The position numbers and the translations under genes were made by a program. The notes beneath the pieces were generated by a model. The model was not told the origin of the DNA. It ran no database searches and saw only the letters and a program-made list of their open reading frames with translations. This document shows, one piece after another, positions 18,496-27,640 of a DNA stretch of 44,981 nt; the stretch's first letter is position 1; each line of letters starts with the position of its first letter. The DNA comes from Streptomyces beijiangensis (lineage in GTDB: Bacteria; Actinomycetota; Actinomycetes; Streptomycetales; Streptomycetaceae), in contig NZ_JAFLRJ010000018.1 in the NCBI RefSeq assembly GCF_017315755.1, positions 1 to 44,981 on the forward strand, in the 5' to 3' direction.

Positions 18496-19457
18496 GCGTC
18501 GACCAGGTGCGGCCGTCCGCGAACGGCTCCGCCGCCCCGAGCGTCCGGCCCCCCGCCGGCCGGCCGGCGAAGAGCCGGACGCGGCACAGCCGCAGGGCAG
18601 GACGATGGTGGACGCCCTGGCTGTTCCTGGCCCCGGCGCTGATCCTCTTCCTGTACTTCAAGTTCATCCCCATGGCCAACGCGATCACCATGTCGTTCCA
18701 GGACGTGCAGCCCTACCTCGGCAACAAGTGGGTCGGCACCGACAACTACGCGACGGTCCTCACCTCGGACGGTTTCCGCGAGGCCGCCTGGCACACCATC
18801 GTGCTCGCCGTCGGACAGACCACGGGCTGCCTCGTGCTCGGTCTGGCACTCGCCCTGCTGATGGAGGGGCAGAGCAGGCGGCTCGGCGTCATCCGCTCCG
18901 CGGCCTTCCTCCCCGTCGTCGTACCGATCGCGGTCGTCGCCGAACTCTGGCGGATCATGTACCACCCCACCGGGGACGGCATGATCAACTCCCTGCTCGG
19001 GCTGGTGGGTTCGGGCCCATCGGGGTTCATCAACGACCCGCACACCTCGATGGCCTCCATCATGGTCACCGGCATCTGGCGGGGCGCGCCCTACGACATG
19101 ATGATCTTCCTCGCGGGTCTGGGAAGCGTCGACCGCGGTCTGTACGAGGCCGCCAAGGTCGACGGCGCCTCCCGGCTCCAGCGGGTGCGTTACGTCACGA
19201 TCCCCGGCCTGCGCTCGGTCTTCTCGATCCTGTTCATCCTCGCCGCCATCCGCGGCCTGCGCGTCTTCACCGAGGTCTTCCTCCTCACCAACGGAGGCCC
19301 CGACGGCTCCACCGAGGTCGTGATGACGCTCATCTACAAGCTGGGACTCGAACAGAACCGGCTGGGCGTCGGCGCGGCCGGCGCGGTCCTGCTGTTCCTC
19401 GCGACGCTCGTCCTGACCGTCTGCGTCCACCTGTTCCGACGGAGGGGTAACGAATGA
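18492..19457 (+). CDS. Sugar ABC transporter permease (MalF-like)
   Basis: A 321-residue inner-membrane permease with six predicted segments. A Pro/Arg-rich cytoplasmic N-terminus precedes the first segment (WLFLAPALILFLYF). The ATPase-contacting EAA loop reads EAAKVDGASRLQRVRYVTIPGL. The start ATG overlaps the binding-protein stop. No ATPase gene is present in the run, so it probably uses a shared MsiK-type ATPase, as is established for many Streptomyces sugar transporters. Confidence 0.94.
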   Translation: MSVDQVRPSANGSAAPSVRPPAGRPAKSRTRHSRRAGRWWTPWLFLAPALILFLYFKFIPMANAITMSFQDVQPYLGNKWVGTDNYATVLTSDGFREAAWHTIVLAVGQTTGCLVLGLALALLMEGQSRRLGVIRSAAFLPVVVPIAVVAELWRIMYHPTGDGMINSLLGLVGSGPSGFINDPHTSMASIMVTGIWRGAPYDMMIFLAGLGSVDRGLYEAAKVDGASRLQRVRYVTIPGLRSVFSILFILAAIRGLRVFTEVFLLTNGGPDGSTEVVMTLIYKLGLEQNRLGVGAAGAVLLFLATLVLTVCVHLFRRRGNE

Positions 19458-20320
19458 GCGCGCCGACCGAGACCGCGCTGGGGCTCACCGAGAGCAGGAG
19501 CATCGGCGGCAGGGTCGCGAAGGCGGTCACGTACGCCCTCGTCCTGGTCGTCTTCGCGGGCCCGCTGCTCGCCCTGCTGGTCGGCGCGTTCAACCACGTC
19601 AAGGACCCGACGCAGCTCAGCCTCATCCCCTCAGGCGCCACCCTGGACAACTTCAGGACCGCCTTCGACCAGGGCGTCCTGAAGTACCTCCTCAACTCGT
19701 TCTTCGTCGTCGGCTTCGGACTGCTCCTGCAGGTCGCGGTCTCGGTCCTGGCGGGCTACGCGCTCGCCAGGAAGAAGTTCCGCGGGATGACCGTGGTGAT
19801 GGTGGCCATCCTCGCGACGCTGATGCTGCCCGAGGAGATCCTGGCCATCCCGCTCTCCCTGATCCTCGCCGACCTGCCGGTGGTGCACTTCAACCTCATC
19901 GGCACGCTCGCCGGCATGATCGTGCCGCTCGGCGCCTGGGCGTTCTCCATCCTGGTCATGACCGAGTTCATGAAGGACGTGCCCCGCGAACTCGAAGAGG
20001 CCGCCCGTATCGACGGCGCCGGTGACCTGCGGATCTTCGCCCAGATCATTCTGCCGATGTGCAAGCCCGCGCTCGGCGTCATCGGGGTCTTCGGCTTCAC
20101 CATGATCTGGGACCAGTACCTGCTGCCCCTCCTGGTGGCCACCAACTCCTCCTCGTACACCCTCCCGCTCGCCCTGCGGACCCTGAGGATCGACCCCTCG
20201 GTCACCCCGGGCGTCGTGATGGCCGCATCGCTCCTGGCCCTGCTGCCCTCGGTGGTCGTCTTCCTCTTCTTCCAGCGCTCGTTCGTCCAGGGCCTGACCT
20301 CCGGCGCACTCAAGGGCTGA
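19454..20320 (+). CDS. Sugar ABC transporter permease (MalG-like)
   Basis: A 288-residue permease with six hydrophobic segments and the EAA loop EEAARIDGAGDLRIFAQIILP, followed by the C-terminal FFQRSFVQGLTSGALKG that is characteristic of the MalG class. The ATG overlaps the preceding permease stop (ATGA at 19454-19457). It pairs with the MalF-like permease to form the transmembrane channel. Confidence 0.95.
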   Translation: MSAPTETALGLTESRSIGGRVAKAVTYALVLVVFAGPLLALLVGAFNHVKDPTQLSLIPSGATLDNFRTAFDQGVLKYLLNSFFVVGFGLLLQVAVSVLAGYALARKKFRGMTVVMVAILATLMLPEEILAIPLSLILADLPVVHFNLIGTLAGMIVPLGAWAFSILVMTEFMKDVPRELEEAARIDGAGDLRIFAQIILPMCKPALGVIGVFGFTMIWDQYLLPLLVATNSSSYTLPLALRTLRIDPSVTPGVVMAASLLALLPSVVVFLFFQRSFVQGLTSGALKG

Positions 20321-20357
20321 CCGGCCCCCATTCCCCCCTGATGTAAGGAGCGGCACG

Positions 20358-21632
20358 TTGAGTGCGCGCAGCGACACCACCTGGTTCACCCATGACCGCT
20401 TCGGCCTGTTCGTCCACTGGGGGCTGTACGCACTCCCGGCCCGGCACGAGTGGGTCAAGAACCGGGAGAGGCTCACCGACGACCAGTACCAGGTCTACTT
20501 CGACCACTTCGACCCCGACCGCTACGACCCCGTCGAGTGGGCCAGGACGGCGAAGGCCGCCGGGATGCGGTACGTCGTCCTCACCACCAAGCACCACGAC
20601 GGCTTCTGCCTCTGGGACAGCGCCCTCACCGACTACAAGGTCACCAGGACGCCGTACGGCCGCGATCTGCTCGGCCCGTTCGTCGACGCCTGCCGCGCCG
20701 AAGGTCTCAAGGTCGGCTTCTACTACTCGCTGATCGACTGGCACCACCCCGGCTTCCCCGTCGACGGGACGCACCCGCAGCGCGACGACGCGGAATTCGT
20801 CGAGGCGGCGGCCGACCGGGACATGGCCGGGTACCGGAGCTATCTGCACGGCCAGGTACGGGAGTTGCTCACCTCGTACGGCACGATCGACTACCTCTTC
20901 TTCGATTTCTCCTACGCCGGCCACGAGGAGTACTGGGCCGGCAAGGGCGCCGACGACTGGGATGCCCCCGGCCTGCTCGCACTCGTACGCGAACTCCAGC
21001 CGGACATCCTGGTCAACGACCGGACCGGAATCCCCGGGGACTTCATCACCCCCGAGCAGTACCAGCCGTCAGGACCGATGACCGAGAACGGCCGCCCGGT
21101 GGTGTGGGAGGCCTGCCAGACGCTCAACGGCAGCTGGGGCTACGACCGTGACAACGTCGACTTCAAGAGCGCCGATCTGCTGATCAGGATGCTCGTCGAC
21201 GGGGTGTCCAAGGACGGCAACCTGCTCCTCAACGTCGGACCCACAGGGCGCGGTGACTTCGACCCGCGCGCCGTGGAGACCCTCGCCGAGATCGGCCGGT
21301 GGATGGAGCTGCACGAGCGGTCCGTACGCGGCTGCGGCCCCTCCGCACACGAGCCGCCGGCCGACTGCCGCTACACCCGGCGCGGCGACCGGCTCTATCT
21401 CCACCTCTTCACCTGGCCGCTGCGCCATGTGCACCTGCCCGGACTCGCCGGGCGGGTGCGGTACGCGCAGCTCCTCAACGACGCGTCGGAGATCGTACGC
21501 GTCGAGGTGGACCCGGATCAGCCCGCCCAGAACACCCGGATGGGGGGCCAGCCCGACGGCACCCTCACGCTCCAACTGCCGGTACGGCGGCCCGAAACGC
21601 CCGTGCCCGTCATCGAGCTCTTCCTCAACTGA
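20358..21632 (+). CDS. GH29 alpha-L-fucosidase
   Basis: Hydrolyses terminal alpha-L-fucose from oligosaccharides with retention. The 424-residue protein opens with WFTHDRFGLFVHWGLYALPARHEWV, the GH29 signature, followed by YVVLTTKHHDGFCLWDS and VGFYYSLIDWH. Asp183 in LFFDFS is a reasonable nucleophile candidate. A C-terminal beta-sandwich is present. No signal peptide is visible, so it acts inside the cell on imported oligosaccharide. The TTG start is supported by AAGGAG seven bases upstream. Confidence 0.93.
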   Translation: MSARSDTTWFTHDRFGLFVHWGLYALPARHEWVKNRERLTDDQYQVYFDHFDPDRYDPVEWARTAKAAGMRYVVLTTKHHDGFCLWDSALTDYKVTRTPYGRDLLGPFVDACRAEGLKVGFYYSLIDWHHPGFPVDGTHPQRDDAEFVEAAADRDMAGYRSYLHGQVRELLTSYGTIDYLFFDFSYAGHEEYWAGKGADDWDAPGLLALVRELQPDILVNDRTGIPGDFITPEQYQPSGPMTENGRPVVWEACQTLNGSWGYDRDNVDFKSADLLIRMLVDGVSKDGNLLLNVGPTGRGDFDPRAVETLAEIGRWMELHERSVRGCGPSAHEPPADCRYTRRGDRLYLHLFTWPLRHVHLPGLAGRVRYAQLLNDASEIVRVEVDPDQPAQNTRMGGQPDGTLTLQLPVRRPETPVPVIELFLN

Positions 21633-21670
21633 CCAGAACCGACCCGTCCGCTCAGCACTGTGGAGGCATC

Positions 21671-23086
21671 ATGCAACGACGTACGTTCCTCACCGGCACC
21701 GCGCTCGGCATCACCCTGGCCGCGTTCCCGGCGGTCGGCGCTCAGGCAGCGACGACGGTCAGCTCGCTGACCGCGCTGCAGTCCGCCATCAACGCGGCGG
21801 TCCCCGGCGATGTGATCACCGTGGCCAACGGCACCTACGCCGTGCCGGACGGCAAGCCGATCACCATCACGGGCAAGCACGGCACGGAGGCCGCGCCCAT
21901 CACGATCGTCGCGCAGTCCCGTGGCGGCGTCGTCCTCACCGGGAAGCAGAGCTTCGTCTTCTCCGGCTCCGACAACATCACCCTCTCCGGCTTCGCGTTC
22001 CGCCAGAGCACCACGCTCGACGTCCCGCCGGACTCCTCGTACATCCGCCTCACCCGCAACGACTTCCAGCTCGCCGACATCAGCGGACTCCACTGGGTCA
22101 TGATCCGGGGCGACCACAGCAAGGTCGACCGCAACCACTTCCACAACAAATCCCAGCTGGGCATCATGCTGGGCGTGGAGGGCGCGGACACGGACAAGAT
22201 GGCCTACAAGGTCCTGATCTCCAAGAACTACTTCTCCGACCACTCCTTCACCGGCGACAACGGCGGCGAGCCGATCCGGCTGGGTGTGAGCCCGCGCGCG
22301 CTCGCCAACGCAGAGGCCACCGTCGAACTCAACCTCTTCGAGCGGACGAACGGCGACCCCGAGGCCATCTCGATCAAGTCCTCGGGCAACTTCATCCGCC
22401 ACAACACCATCCGTGACAGCAAGGGCGGCATCGTCCTGCGGCACGGCAACGGCACCCAGGTCGACAGCAACTGGATCCTCGACGGCCAGGAGGGGATACG
22501 TATTTACGGAAACGACCACCAGATCGTCAACAACTACGTCTCCGGCCTCTCCGGTACGGCCCTGATCATCGGCAGCGGCACAGAGCGCGACCACATCCCC
22601 AACGAGCCGCCCGCGTCCCGGACCGGCAACGACGCACCCGACCGCGTGACCATCGTGCACAACACCCTGCGGAACAACGCGAAGACCCTCGCCGGGGAGT
22701 CCCAGCGCACCGAGGAGCCGCGCGACTGTGTGGTCGCCGACAACCTGCTCGTCGGTGACGCGGGCTCCCTGGTGGCGATGGCGACCACCGTCCGCTTCAC
22801 CTGGCAGAGCAACATCCTCTTCGGTGCGGCCGCCGACGGGAACATCCCCGCCGGGACCTACACCCGCACCGACCCCAAGCTGGTGACCGGCTCCGACGGC
22901 ATCGCACGTCTGTCGGCGGCCAGTCCGGCGATCGGCGCGGCCACCTCGCAGCAGCTGACGGTCGGGTACGACATCGAGGGCGACGCACGCGGCACGGCCA
23001 GGGACGTCGGGTGCGACGAGTACTCGACGGCGGCTCCGGTCTACCGGCCGCTCACCACGGCCGACGTGGGCCCGAACGCGGCCTAG
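21671..23086 (+). CDS. Exported PL6 polysaccharide lyase (alginate / chondroitinase-B type)
   Basis: Cleaves uronate-containing polysaccharide by beta-elimination outside the cell. The 471-residue protein has a Tat-type signal (RRTFLTGTALG, cleavage near AQAA) and a right-handed parallel beta-helix. The catalytic pair appears as Lys236 in SIKSS and Arg257 in LRHGN, 21 residues apart, as in chondroitinase B (Lys250/Arg271). GGAGG precedes the ATG. PL6 members act on alginate or dermatan sulfate; which one cannot be told here. The stop TAG shares CTAG with the convergent BASS gene. Confidence 0.9.
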   Translation: MQRRTFLTGTALGITLAAFPAVGAQAATTVSSLTALQSAINAAVPGDVITVANGTYAVPDGKPITITGKHGTEAAPITIVAQSRGGVVLTGKQSFVFSGSDNITLSGFAFRQSTTLDVPPDSSYIRLTRNDFQLADISGLHWVMIRGDHSKVDRNHFHNKSQLGIMLGVEGADTDKMAYKVLISKNYFSDHSFTGDNGGEPIRLGVSPRALANAEATVELNLFERTNGDPEAISIKSSGNFIRHNTIRDSKGGIVLRHGNGTQVDSNWILDGQEGIRIYGNDHQIVNNYVSGLSGTALIIGSGTERDHIPNEPPASRTGNDAPDRVTIVHNTLRNNAKTLAGESQRTEEPRDCVVADNLLVGDAGSLVAMATTVRFTWQSNILFGAAADGNIPAGTYTRTDPKLVTGSDGIARLSAASPAIGAATSQQLTVGYDIEGDARGTARDVGCDEYSTAAPVYRPLTTADVGPNAA

Positions 23087-24081
23087 GCGGCCCCGGCCGC
23101 TTCGGCGGCCTCACTCTTCCTGGCCCGGTACGACATCCAGGCGGCGACCAGCGCCCCCGACACGTTGTGCCAGACCGAGAAGATCGCCGCGGGCAGGGCG
23201 GCGAGCGGGCTGAAGTGGGCGGTGGCGAGCGAGGCGGCAAGACCGGAGTTCTGCATCCCGACCTCGAACGCCATCGCCCGGCTCGCGGGCTTCCCGAGCC
23301 GCGCGGCCTTCCCTGCCCCGTAACCCAGGAGCAGGCCGAGGCCGTTGTGCAGGACGACGGCCAACAGCACCATCGCCGCAGCGGACTTGATCGCCGCCGC
23401 GCTGCCCGAGACCACGATCACCACGATGAAGGCGATGGCGACGGCCGAGAGCCAGGGCAGGGCGCCGAGCAGCCTGTCGATGTACTTGCCCGCGAAGAAC
23501 CGTACGGCCAGGCCGGCCAGGACAGGCAGCAGCACGGTCTTGAGGATGTCGGTGACCATCGAGCCCGCGTCGACGGGCAGGTACTCGCCCGCGAGCAGCA
23601 GCGTCAGCGGGGGAGTGACCAGCGGCGCCAGGACGGTCGAGACGGTGGCCACCGACACGGAAAGGGCCACGTCGCCGCGCGCGAGATACGTGACGACGTT
23701 GGACGCCGTGCCGCTGGGCGCACAGCCCACCAGGATCACGCCGGCGGCCAGTTGGGGCGAGAGGTTCAGCGCGTGGGCGATCAGCCAGCCCAGGCCCGGC
23801 ATGATCACGTAATGCGCCACCAGGCCGAGCCCCACGGCCCAGGGGCGCTTCAGCACGCCCTGGAAGTCCACCGCGGTCATCGTCAGGCCCATGCAGAACA
23901 TGACGACGCCGAGGAGGTAGGGCACGGACGTCTTCCAGCCCGCGAAGGTGTCGGGGGTGGCCAGGCCGGCTGCCCCTGCCGCGAGGACGAGGACGGGAAA
24001 GACGGTGACCGCGCGGCGGGCCGCGCGGTCGGTGGAGTCTGATGTGGGGGACGTACGGGGTATCGCTTGTTCGGTCTGCAC
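23083..24081 (-). CDS. Bile acid:sodium symporter (BASS)-family transporter
   Basis: An integral membrane protein with about nine to ten hydrophobic segments (VTVFPVLVLAAG, LLGVVMFCMGLTM, VILVGCAPSGTASNVVTYLA, and AMAFEVGMQNSGLAASLA). It carries the BASS hallmark GCAPSGTASN and the EVGMQNSGLA motif. Family members import organic anions with sodium, for example bile acids, pantoate or 2-keto acids. It is last in the GntR-ARH-NCS1-PfkB run. The start is unclear: GTG 24081 is chosen, with TTG 24117 also possible, and neither has a clear Shine-Dalgarno. Confidence 0.85.
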   Translation of the reverse strand: MQTEQAIPRTSPTSDSTDRAARRAVTVFPVLVLAAGAAGLATPDTFAGWKTSVPYLLGVVMFCMGLTMTAVDFQGVLKRPWAVGLGLVAHYVIMPGLGWLIAHALNLSPQLAAGVILVGCAPSGTASNVVTYLARGDVALSVSVATVSTVLAPLVTPPLTLLLAGEYLPVDAGSMVTDILKTVLLPVLAGLAVRFFAGKYIDRLLGALPWLSAVAIAFIVVIVVSGSAAAIKSAAAMVLLAVVLHNGLGLLLGYGAGKAARLGKPASRAMAFEVGMQNSGLAASLATAHFSPLAALPAAIFSVWHNVSGALVAAWMSYRARKSEAAEAAGAA

Positions 24082-24138
24082 GGCGCGATGCAACGCCCTG
24101 ACCGGCCCGTTCCGCAACAGCGTCTCGTTATGTGGTCC

Positions 24139-25107
24139 TTACACGGACAACCGCGTGGCCAGCGGGTCGTCACCCAGGAAGGCGATGAGCTGTGCCAGAT
24201 CGGGAGCGGTGGCGGGGCCGCGGCGGCTCACCGCGTACGCCGCCGAGGCATTGGCGCCGCGTGCCGCCGAGAGCGGGTCGAGGCCCCGGCCGACGAGGGC
24301 CAGGAACGCGCCGACGTGGGCGTCGCCCGCGCCGTTGCTGTCGACCGCGTCCACCACGAAGCCCGGGACGTGCACAGGGTCCTCCCCGGGCGCCGCGAGC
24401 CAGCAGCCGTCCTTGTCGGCGCGCAGCAGGATGCCCGCTCCGGGGGCGAGCCGCTCCCGGAGAGCTGCGACGGCCTTGCGGGGGTCGTCGTGGCCGGTCA
24501 GCAGCCTGCCCTCGCGGGCGTTGCAGCTCAGCCAGTCGGTACGGGCGAGCACCGGGTCCAGGATCTCCGCCGGGATGTCCGCGACCAGCGGAGCGGGGTC
24601 GAAGCAGACCGTGAGGGACGGCGGGAGCTGTGCGGCGAAGCGCGAGAGGAGCGGACCGTTGACGGGGGTGACCAGGCCGTAGCCGGAGATCTGCACCATG
24701 TCGTCGGGCCTCAACTTGCCGGTCACCACGGCCAGTTCGGCCTGGGTGAGCTGCGCGTCGACTCCGAAGCTGGTGACGAAGGTGCGCTCGCCGCCCGCGT
24801 CCACCAACGCCACGCAGAAGCTGGTGTCGCCGTCCTCGCGGACCGGCAGCATGGTCTCCACGCTCTCGGCGGCGAGGGAGGCGCGGACGAGATCGCCGTA
24901 CGGGCCGGTGCCGTGCAGTCCGGCGAACACCGCCTCCGCGCCGAGCCTGCGGGCCGCGACAAGGGTGTTGAAGCCGCCGCCCGCCGTCAGTTCGGTACGG
25001 GTCCCGATGACGTCGCCGCCGCGCTCAGGGAGGGCGGGGACCTCGATGACGAGGTCGGCGATGACGTTTCCGGCGAGTACGAGACGGGGGTGCGCAGAAG
25101 TGCTCAT
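24139..25107 (-). CDS. PfkB-family sugar kinase (ribokinase-like)
   Basis: Phosphorylates a sugar or nucleoside. The 322-residue protein has the PfkB first signature around GGGFNTLVAARRLG and the second, VDSNGAGDAHVGAF, with catalytic Asp262. The ATG at 25107 overlaps the NCS1 permease stop (ATGA). Sharing an operon with a nucleobase-type permease and an ADP-ribosylglycohydrolase-fold enzyme, it probably phosphorylates the ribose released from, or attached to, an imported nucleoside. Confidence 0.92.
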   Translation of the reverse strand: MSTSAHPRLVLAGNVIADLVIEVPALPERGGDVIGTRTELTAGGGFNTLVAARRLGAEAVFAGLHGTGPYGDLVRASLAAESVETMLPVREDGDTSFCVALVDAGGERTFVTSFGVDAQLTQAELAVVTGKLRPDDMVQISGYGLVTPVNGPLLSRFAAQLPPSLTVCFDPAPLVADIPAEILDPVLARTDWLSCNAREGRLLTGHDDPRKAVAALRERLAPGAGILLRADKDGCWLAAPGEDPVHVPGFVVDAVDSNGAGDAHVGAFLALVGRGLDPLSAARGANASAAYAVSRRGPATAPDLAQLIAFLGDDPLATRLSV

Positions 25108-26573
25108 CGGACGGCTTCCTCTAGAGGGGCGGGGGAGGACGGGACATCGGTGACGGAGGCGCGGCGGCCGAGGACCGCGTACAGCAGAGCGCCGACGGCG
25201 ATGGCGATCGCCCAGCCGAGACCGTTCTCGCCGAGCCAGGTGTTGGTGAGCGGGCCCTTGAACCACACGTCGTCCGCGCTGGTCGACGCGGTGGTGAAGA
25301 GCAGTCCGCAGACGATCGCGGCGACCCAGGCGAAGACCGCGGGGAGGTTGAAGCCCCCGGAGTACCAGTAACGGCTGCTGCGGGTGGTGTCCATGAGGCC
25401 GGCCGGGTCGTAGTCGCGGCCGCGCAGCATGTCCACGCCGATCACCCCGATCCAGGCGGAGATCGGTACCGCGAGGAGGGTGAGGAAGGTGGTGAACGGG
25501 CCGTAGAAATCACCGGCGATCAGCATGAAGTAGATGCCGCCGAGGAACATCACCACGATGTCGATGCAGACGGCCCAGGTGCGCGGCACCTTGAGACCCA
25601 GCGTGATCATGGTGAGGCCGGCCGAGTAGGTCGACAGGTGGTTCGACATCAGCAGTCCGCCGAACGCGGCGATCAGATACGGGATGGCCATCCAGGACGG
25701 CAGCATCGCGTTGATCGCGGAGACCGGGTCCGACGAGGTGGCCAGGGTCGGGTCGCCCGCGGTGAGCAGCGAGCCGAGCGAGATCAGCAGGACCAGGGGG
25801 ATGCCCGCGCCGAACGCCGATGCGGTGACCAGGCGGCCGCCGGGGATCGAGCGGGGGAGGTAACGGGCGTAGTCCGCACCGGCGTTGGCCCAGCCGATGC
25901 CCGTACCCGCGGCGATGAAGCCGATGCCCGCGATGACGCCGCTCGTGGCGCCCGCAGGTGCGTCGAGGACCTTGGTCCAGTCGACCGTGGCGACCAGGAA
26001 GCCCATCACGACGAGGTTGAGGACGCCGAACGCGACCGTGGCCCACTTGTTGATCCACATGATCGTGGCGTGCCCGAGACCGCTGATGAGCAGGGTGCAG
26101 GTGATGAAGACGAGCAGGCAGAGAATGGTGAGGAAGTTGTTCTGGTCCACCCCGAAGGCGACCCCGAGCAGCGCCAGCAGGGCGTACGCGGCGGTGGTCG
26201 TGGTGATCGTCTCCCAGCCGACCCGGCTCAGCCAGGTGACGACGGTCGGCCCGACGTTGCCGCGCTGCCCGAAGGTCGCGCGGGAGAGGGTCAGGGCGGG
26301 GGCCCCGCCCTTCTTGCCCGCCAGACTGAGTGCTCCCACCAGGGCGAACGAACCGAAGGCGCCGACGACGGCGACCAGTGCCGCCTGCCAGATGTTCAGC
26401 CCGCGGAAGGCGACGAGCGAGGCGCCGAGCGGCAGCCCGAGGATGGAGATGTTGGCGGCGAACCAGGTCCAGAACATCTGGCCCGCGTGGCCGTGACGCT
26501 CGCTGTCGGGGACCGGTTCGATCCCCCGGGTCTCTACGGTGCCGACGCGATCGTTCGTCGTTGAATCGGTCAT
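25104..26573 (-). CDS. NCS1-family nucleobase/nucleoside permease (cytosine-purine type)
   Basis: A 489-residue membrane transporter with about twelve hydrophobic segments. It shows NCS1 features: FWTWFAANISILGLPLGASL near the start, GRDYDPAGLMD in the loop late in the protein, and GIGFIAAGTGIGWANAGADYARYLP. NCS1 members carry cytosine, purines, allantoin, hydantoins or thiamine precursors. The ATG at 26573 is supported by AAGGAGGT. Its stop overlaps the kinase start. Confidence 0.92.
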   Translation of the reverse strand: MTDSTTNDRVGTVETRGIEPVPDSERHGHAGQMFWTWFAANISILGLPLGASLVAFRGLNIWQAALVAVVGAFGSFALVGALSLAGKKGGAPALTLSRATFGQRGNVGPTVVTWLSRVGWETITTTTAAYALLALLGVAFGVDQNNFLTILCLLVFITCTLLISGLGHATIMWINKWATVAFGVLNLVVMGFLVATVDWTKVLDAPAGATSGVIAGIGFIAAGTGIGWANAGADYARYLPRSIPGGRLVTASAFGAGIPLVLLISLGSLLTAGDPTLATSSDPVSAINAMLPSWMAIPYLIAAFGGLLMSNHLSTYSAGLTMITLGLKVPRTWAVCIDIVVMFLGGIYFMLIAGDFYGPFTTFLTLLAVPISAWIGVIGVDMLRGRDYDPAGLMDTTRSSRYWYSGGFNLPAVFAWVAAIVCGLLFTTASTSADDVWFKGPLTNTWLGENGLGWAIAIAVGALLYAVLGRRASVTDVPSSPAPLEEAVR

Positions 26574-26629
26574 GACGGAACCTCCTTGCACGGTATGCGG
26601 GTGGGTGGGGGAGCGGAACTCGGCGGAAC

Positions 26630-27640
26630 TCAGCGCAGGGCGAGCAACTGGGCCGTGAGCGGCTCCAGTTCGAGGTGGTTGACCGTGCGCAGGGTCTGCA
26701 CGGCGTCGGCGGGGAGGGCCTGAAGTCCCCGTACGGAACCGGCGATCGCGCCCGCGATGGCGCCGATCGTGTCGCTGTCGCCGCCTAGATTGGCCGCCAT
26801 CAGCGCACTGCGCCACGGGTCCCCGCCGGTCAGAGCGAGCACCGCGAAGGCCGCGGGCACCGACTCCTGGCTGGCGACGCTGGTGCCGATGAGCGCGACG
26901 ATACGGTCGAGCGCCTCGGCCTCATCAAGACCGGCGACGAGCTCACGGGCCCAGCCGATACGGGCCGAGATGGAGGCGCCCGCAATCCAGTGCCCGCGCC
27001 GGGACCCTGCGGCAGCGGCGGCGATCGCCGCGTCGAAGGCCTGGTCGAGCGTGCCGCCCGCGATGCCAGTGGAGACGGCGGCGGCGACGGCTGCCGCGCC
27101 CGCGATCCCGACGGTGGTGTCGTGCGTGACCTGGCAGGACTCCACGACCCGGTCCAGGAAGGCTTCGAGGTCGTCGGCGGCGAAGGCGATCCCGACGGGG
27201 GTGACGCGCATGGCGGCCCCGTTGGTGGTGCCGTACCTGCCCGCCTCCTTGGGGTCGGTGCCGCGTGCGACCGCGTCGAGCGCGGCCTTCGTGGACGGGC
27301 CGAGGAGGTCGAAGGAGCCCTTGGCCTTCATCTCCCTCTCCCAGTCGAGGAGTTCACGCGCGAAGGCCGTGGGGTCGATGTGCCCGCCGCCCTCGGTGAG
27401 GAGCCGGGCCACGATGACGGCCTGTTCGGTGTCGTCGGTGACCGAACCTGAGGGCATTCCGGCGCTGACCGGGTTGTCGGGCAGGGCCGCCTCGAAGCCG
27501 GTGAGGGTGCCGTAGACCCGTACGACGTCCTCACGGGCCATGATCTGCGTCGGCATACCGAGCGCGTCGCCGAGGGCGAGTCCGTAGAAGGCGCCGAGCG
27601 CACGGTCGAGCCGGGGGTCGGTGGGGGGTGCGGGGGTCAT
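26630..27640 (-). CDS. ADP-ribosylglycohydrolase-family enzyme
   Basis: A 336-residue all-helical protein with the di-magnesium ADP-ribosylhydrolase signatures: GDALGMPTQIM, SVTDDTEQAVIVARLL and GGDSDTIGAIAGA, the acidic residues that bind the two metals. Family members remove ADP-ribose from proteins or split related N-glycosides. In this operon it more likely opens an N-glycosidic bond of an imported nucleoside (inference). The ATG overlaps the GntR stop, and GAGGAGG lies upstream. Confidence 0.9.
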   Translation of the reverse strand: MTPAPPTDPRLDRALGAFYGLALGDALGMPTQIMAREDVVRVYGTLTGFEAALPDNPVSAGMPSGSVTDDTEQAVIVARLLTEGGGHIDPTAFARELLDWEREMKAKGSFDLLGPSTKAALDAVARGTDPKEAGRYGTTNGAAMRVTPVGIAFAADDLEAFLDRVVESCQVTHDTTVGIAGAAAVAAAVSTGIAGGTLDQAFDAAIAAAAAGSRRGHWIAGASISARIGWARELVAGLDEAEALDRIVALIGTSVASQESVPAAFAVLALTGGDPWRSALMAANLGGDSDTIGAIAGAIAGSVRGLQALPADAVQTLRTVNHLELEPLTAQLLALR

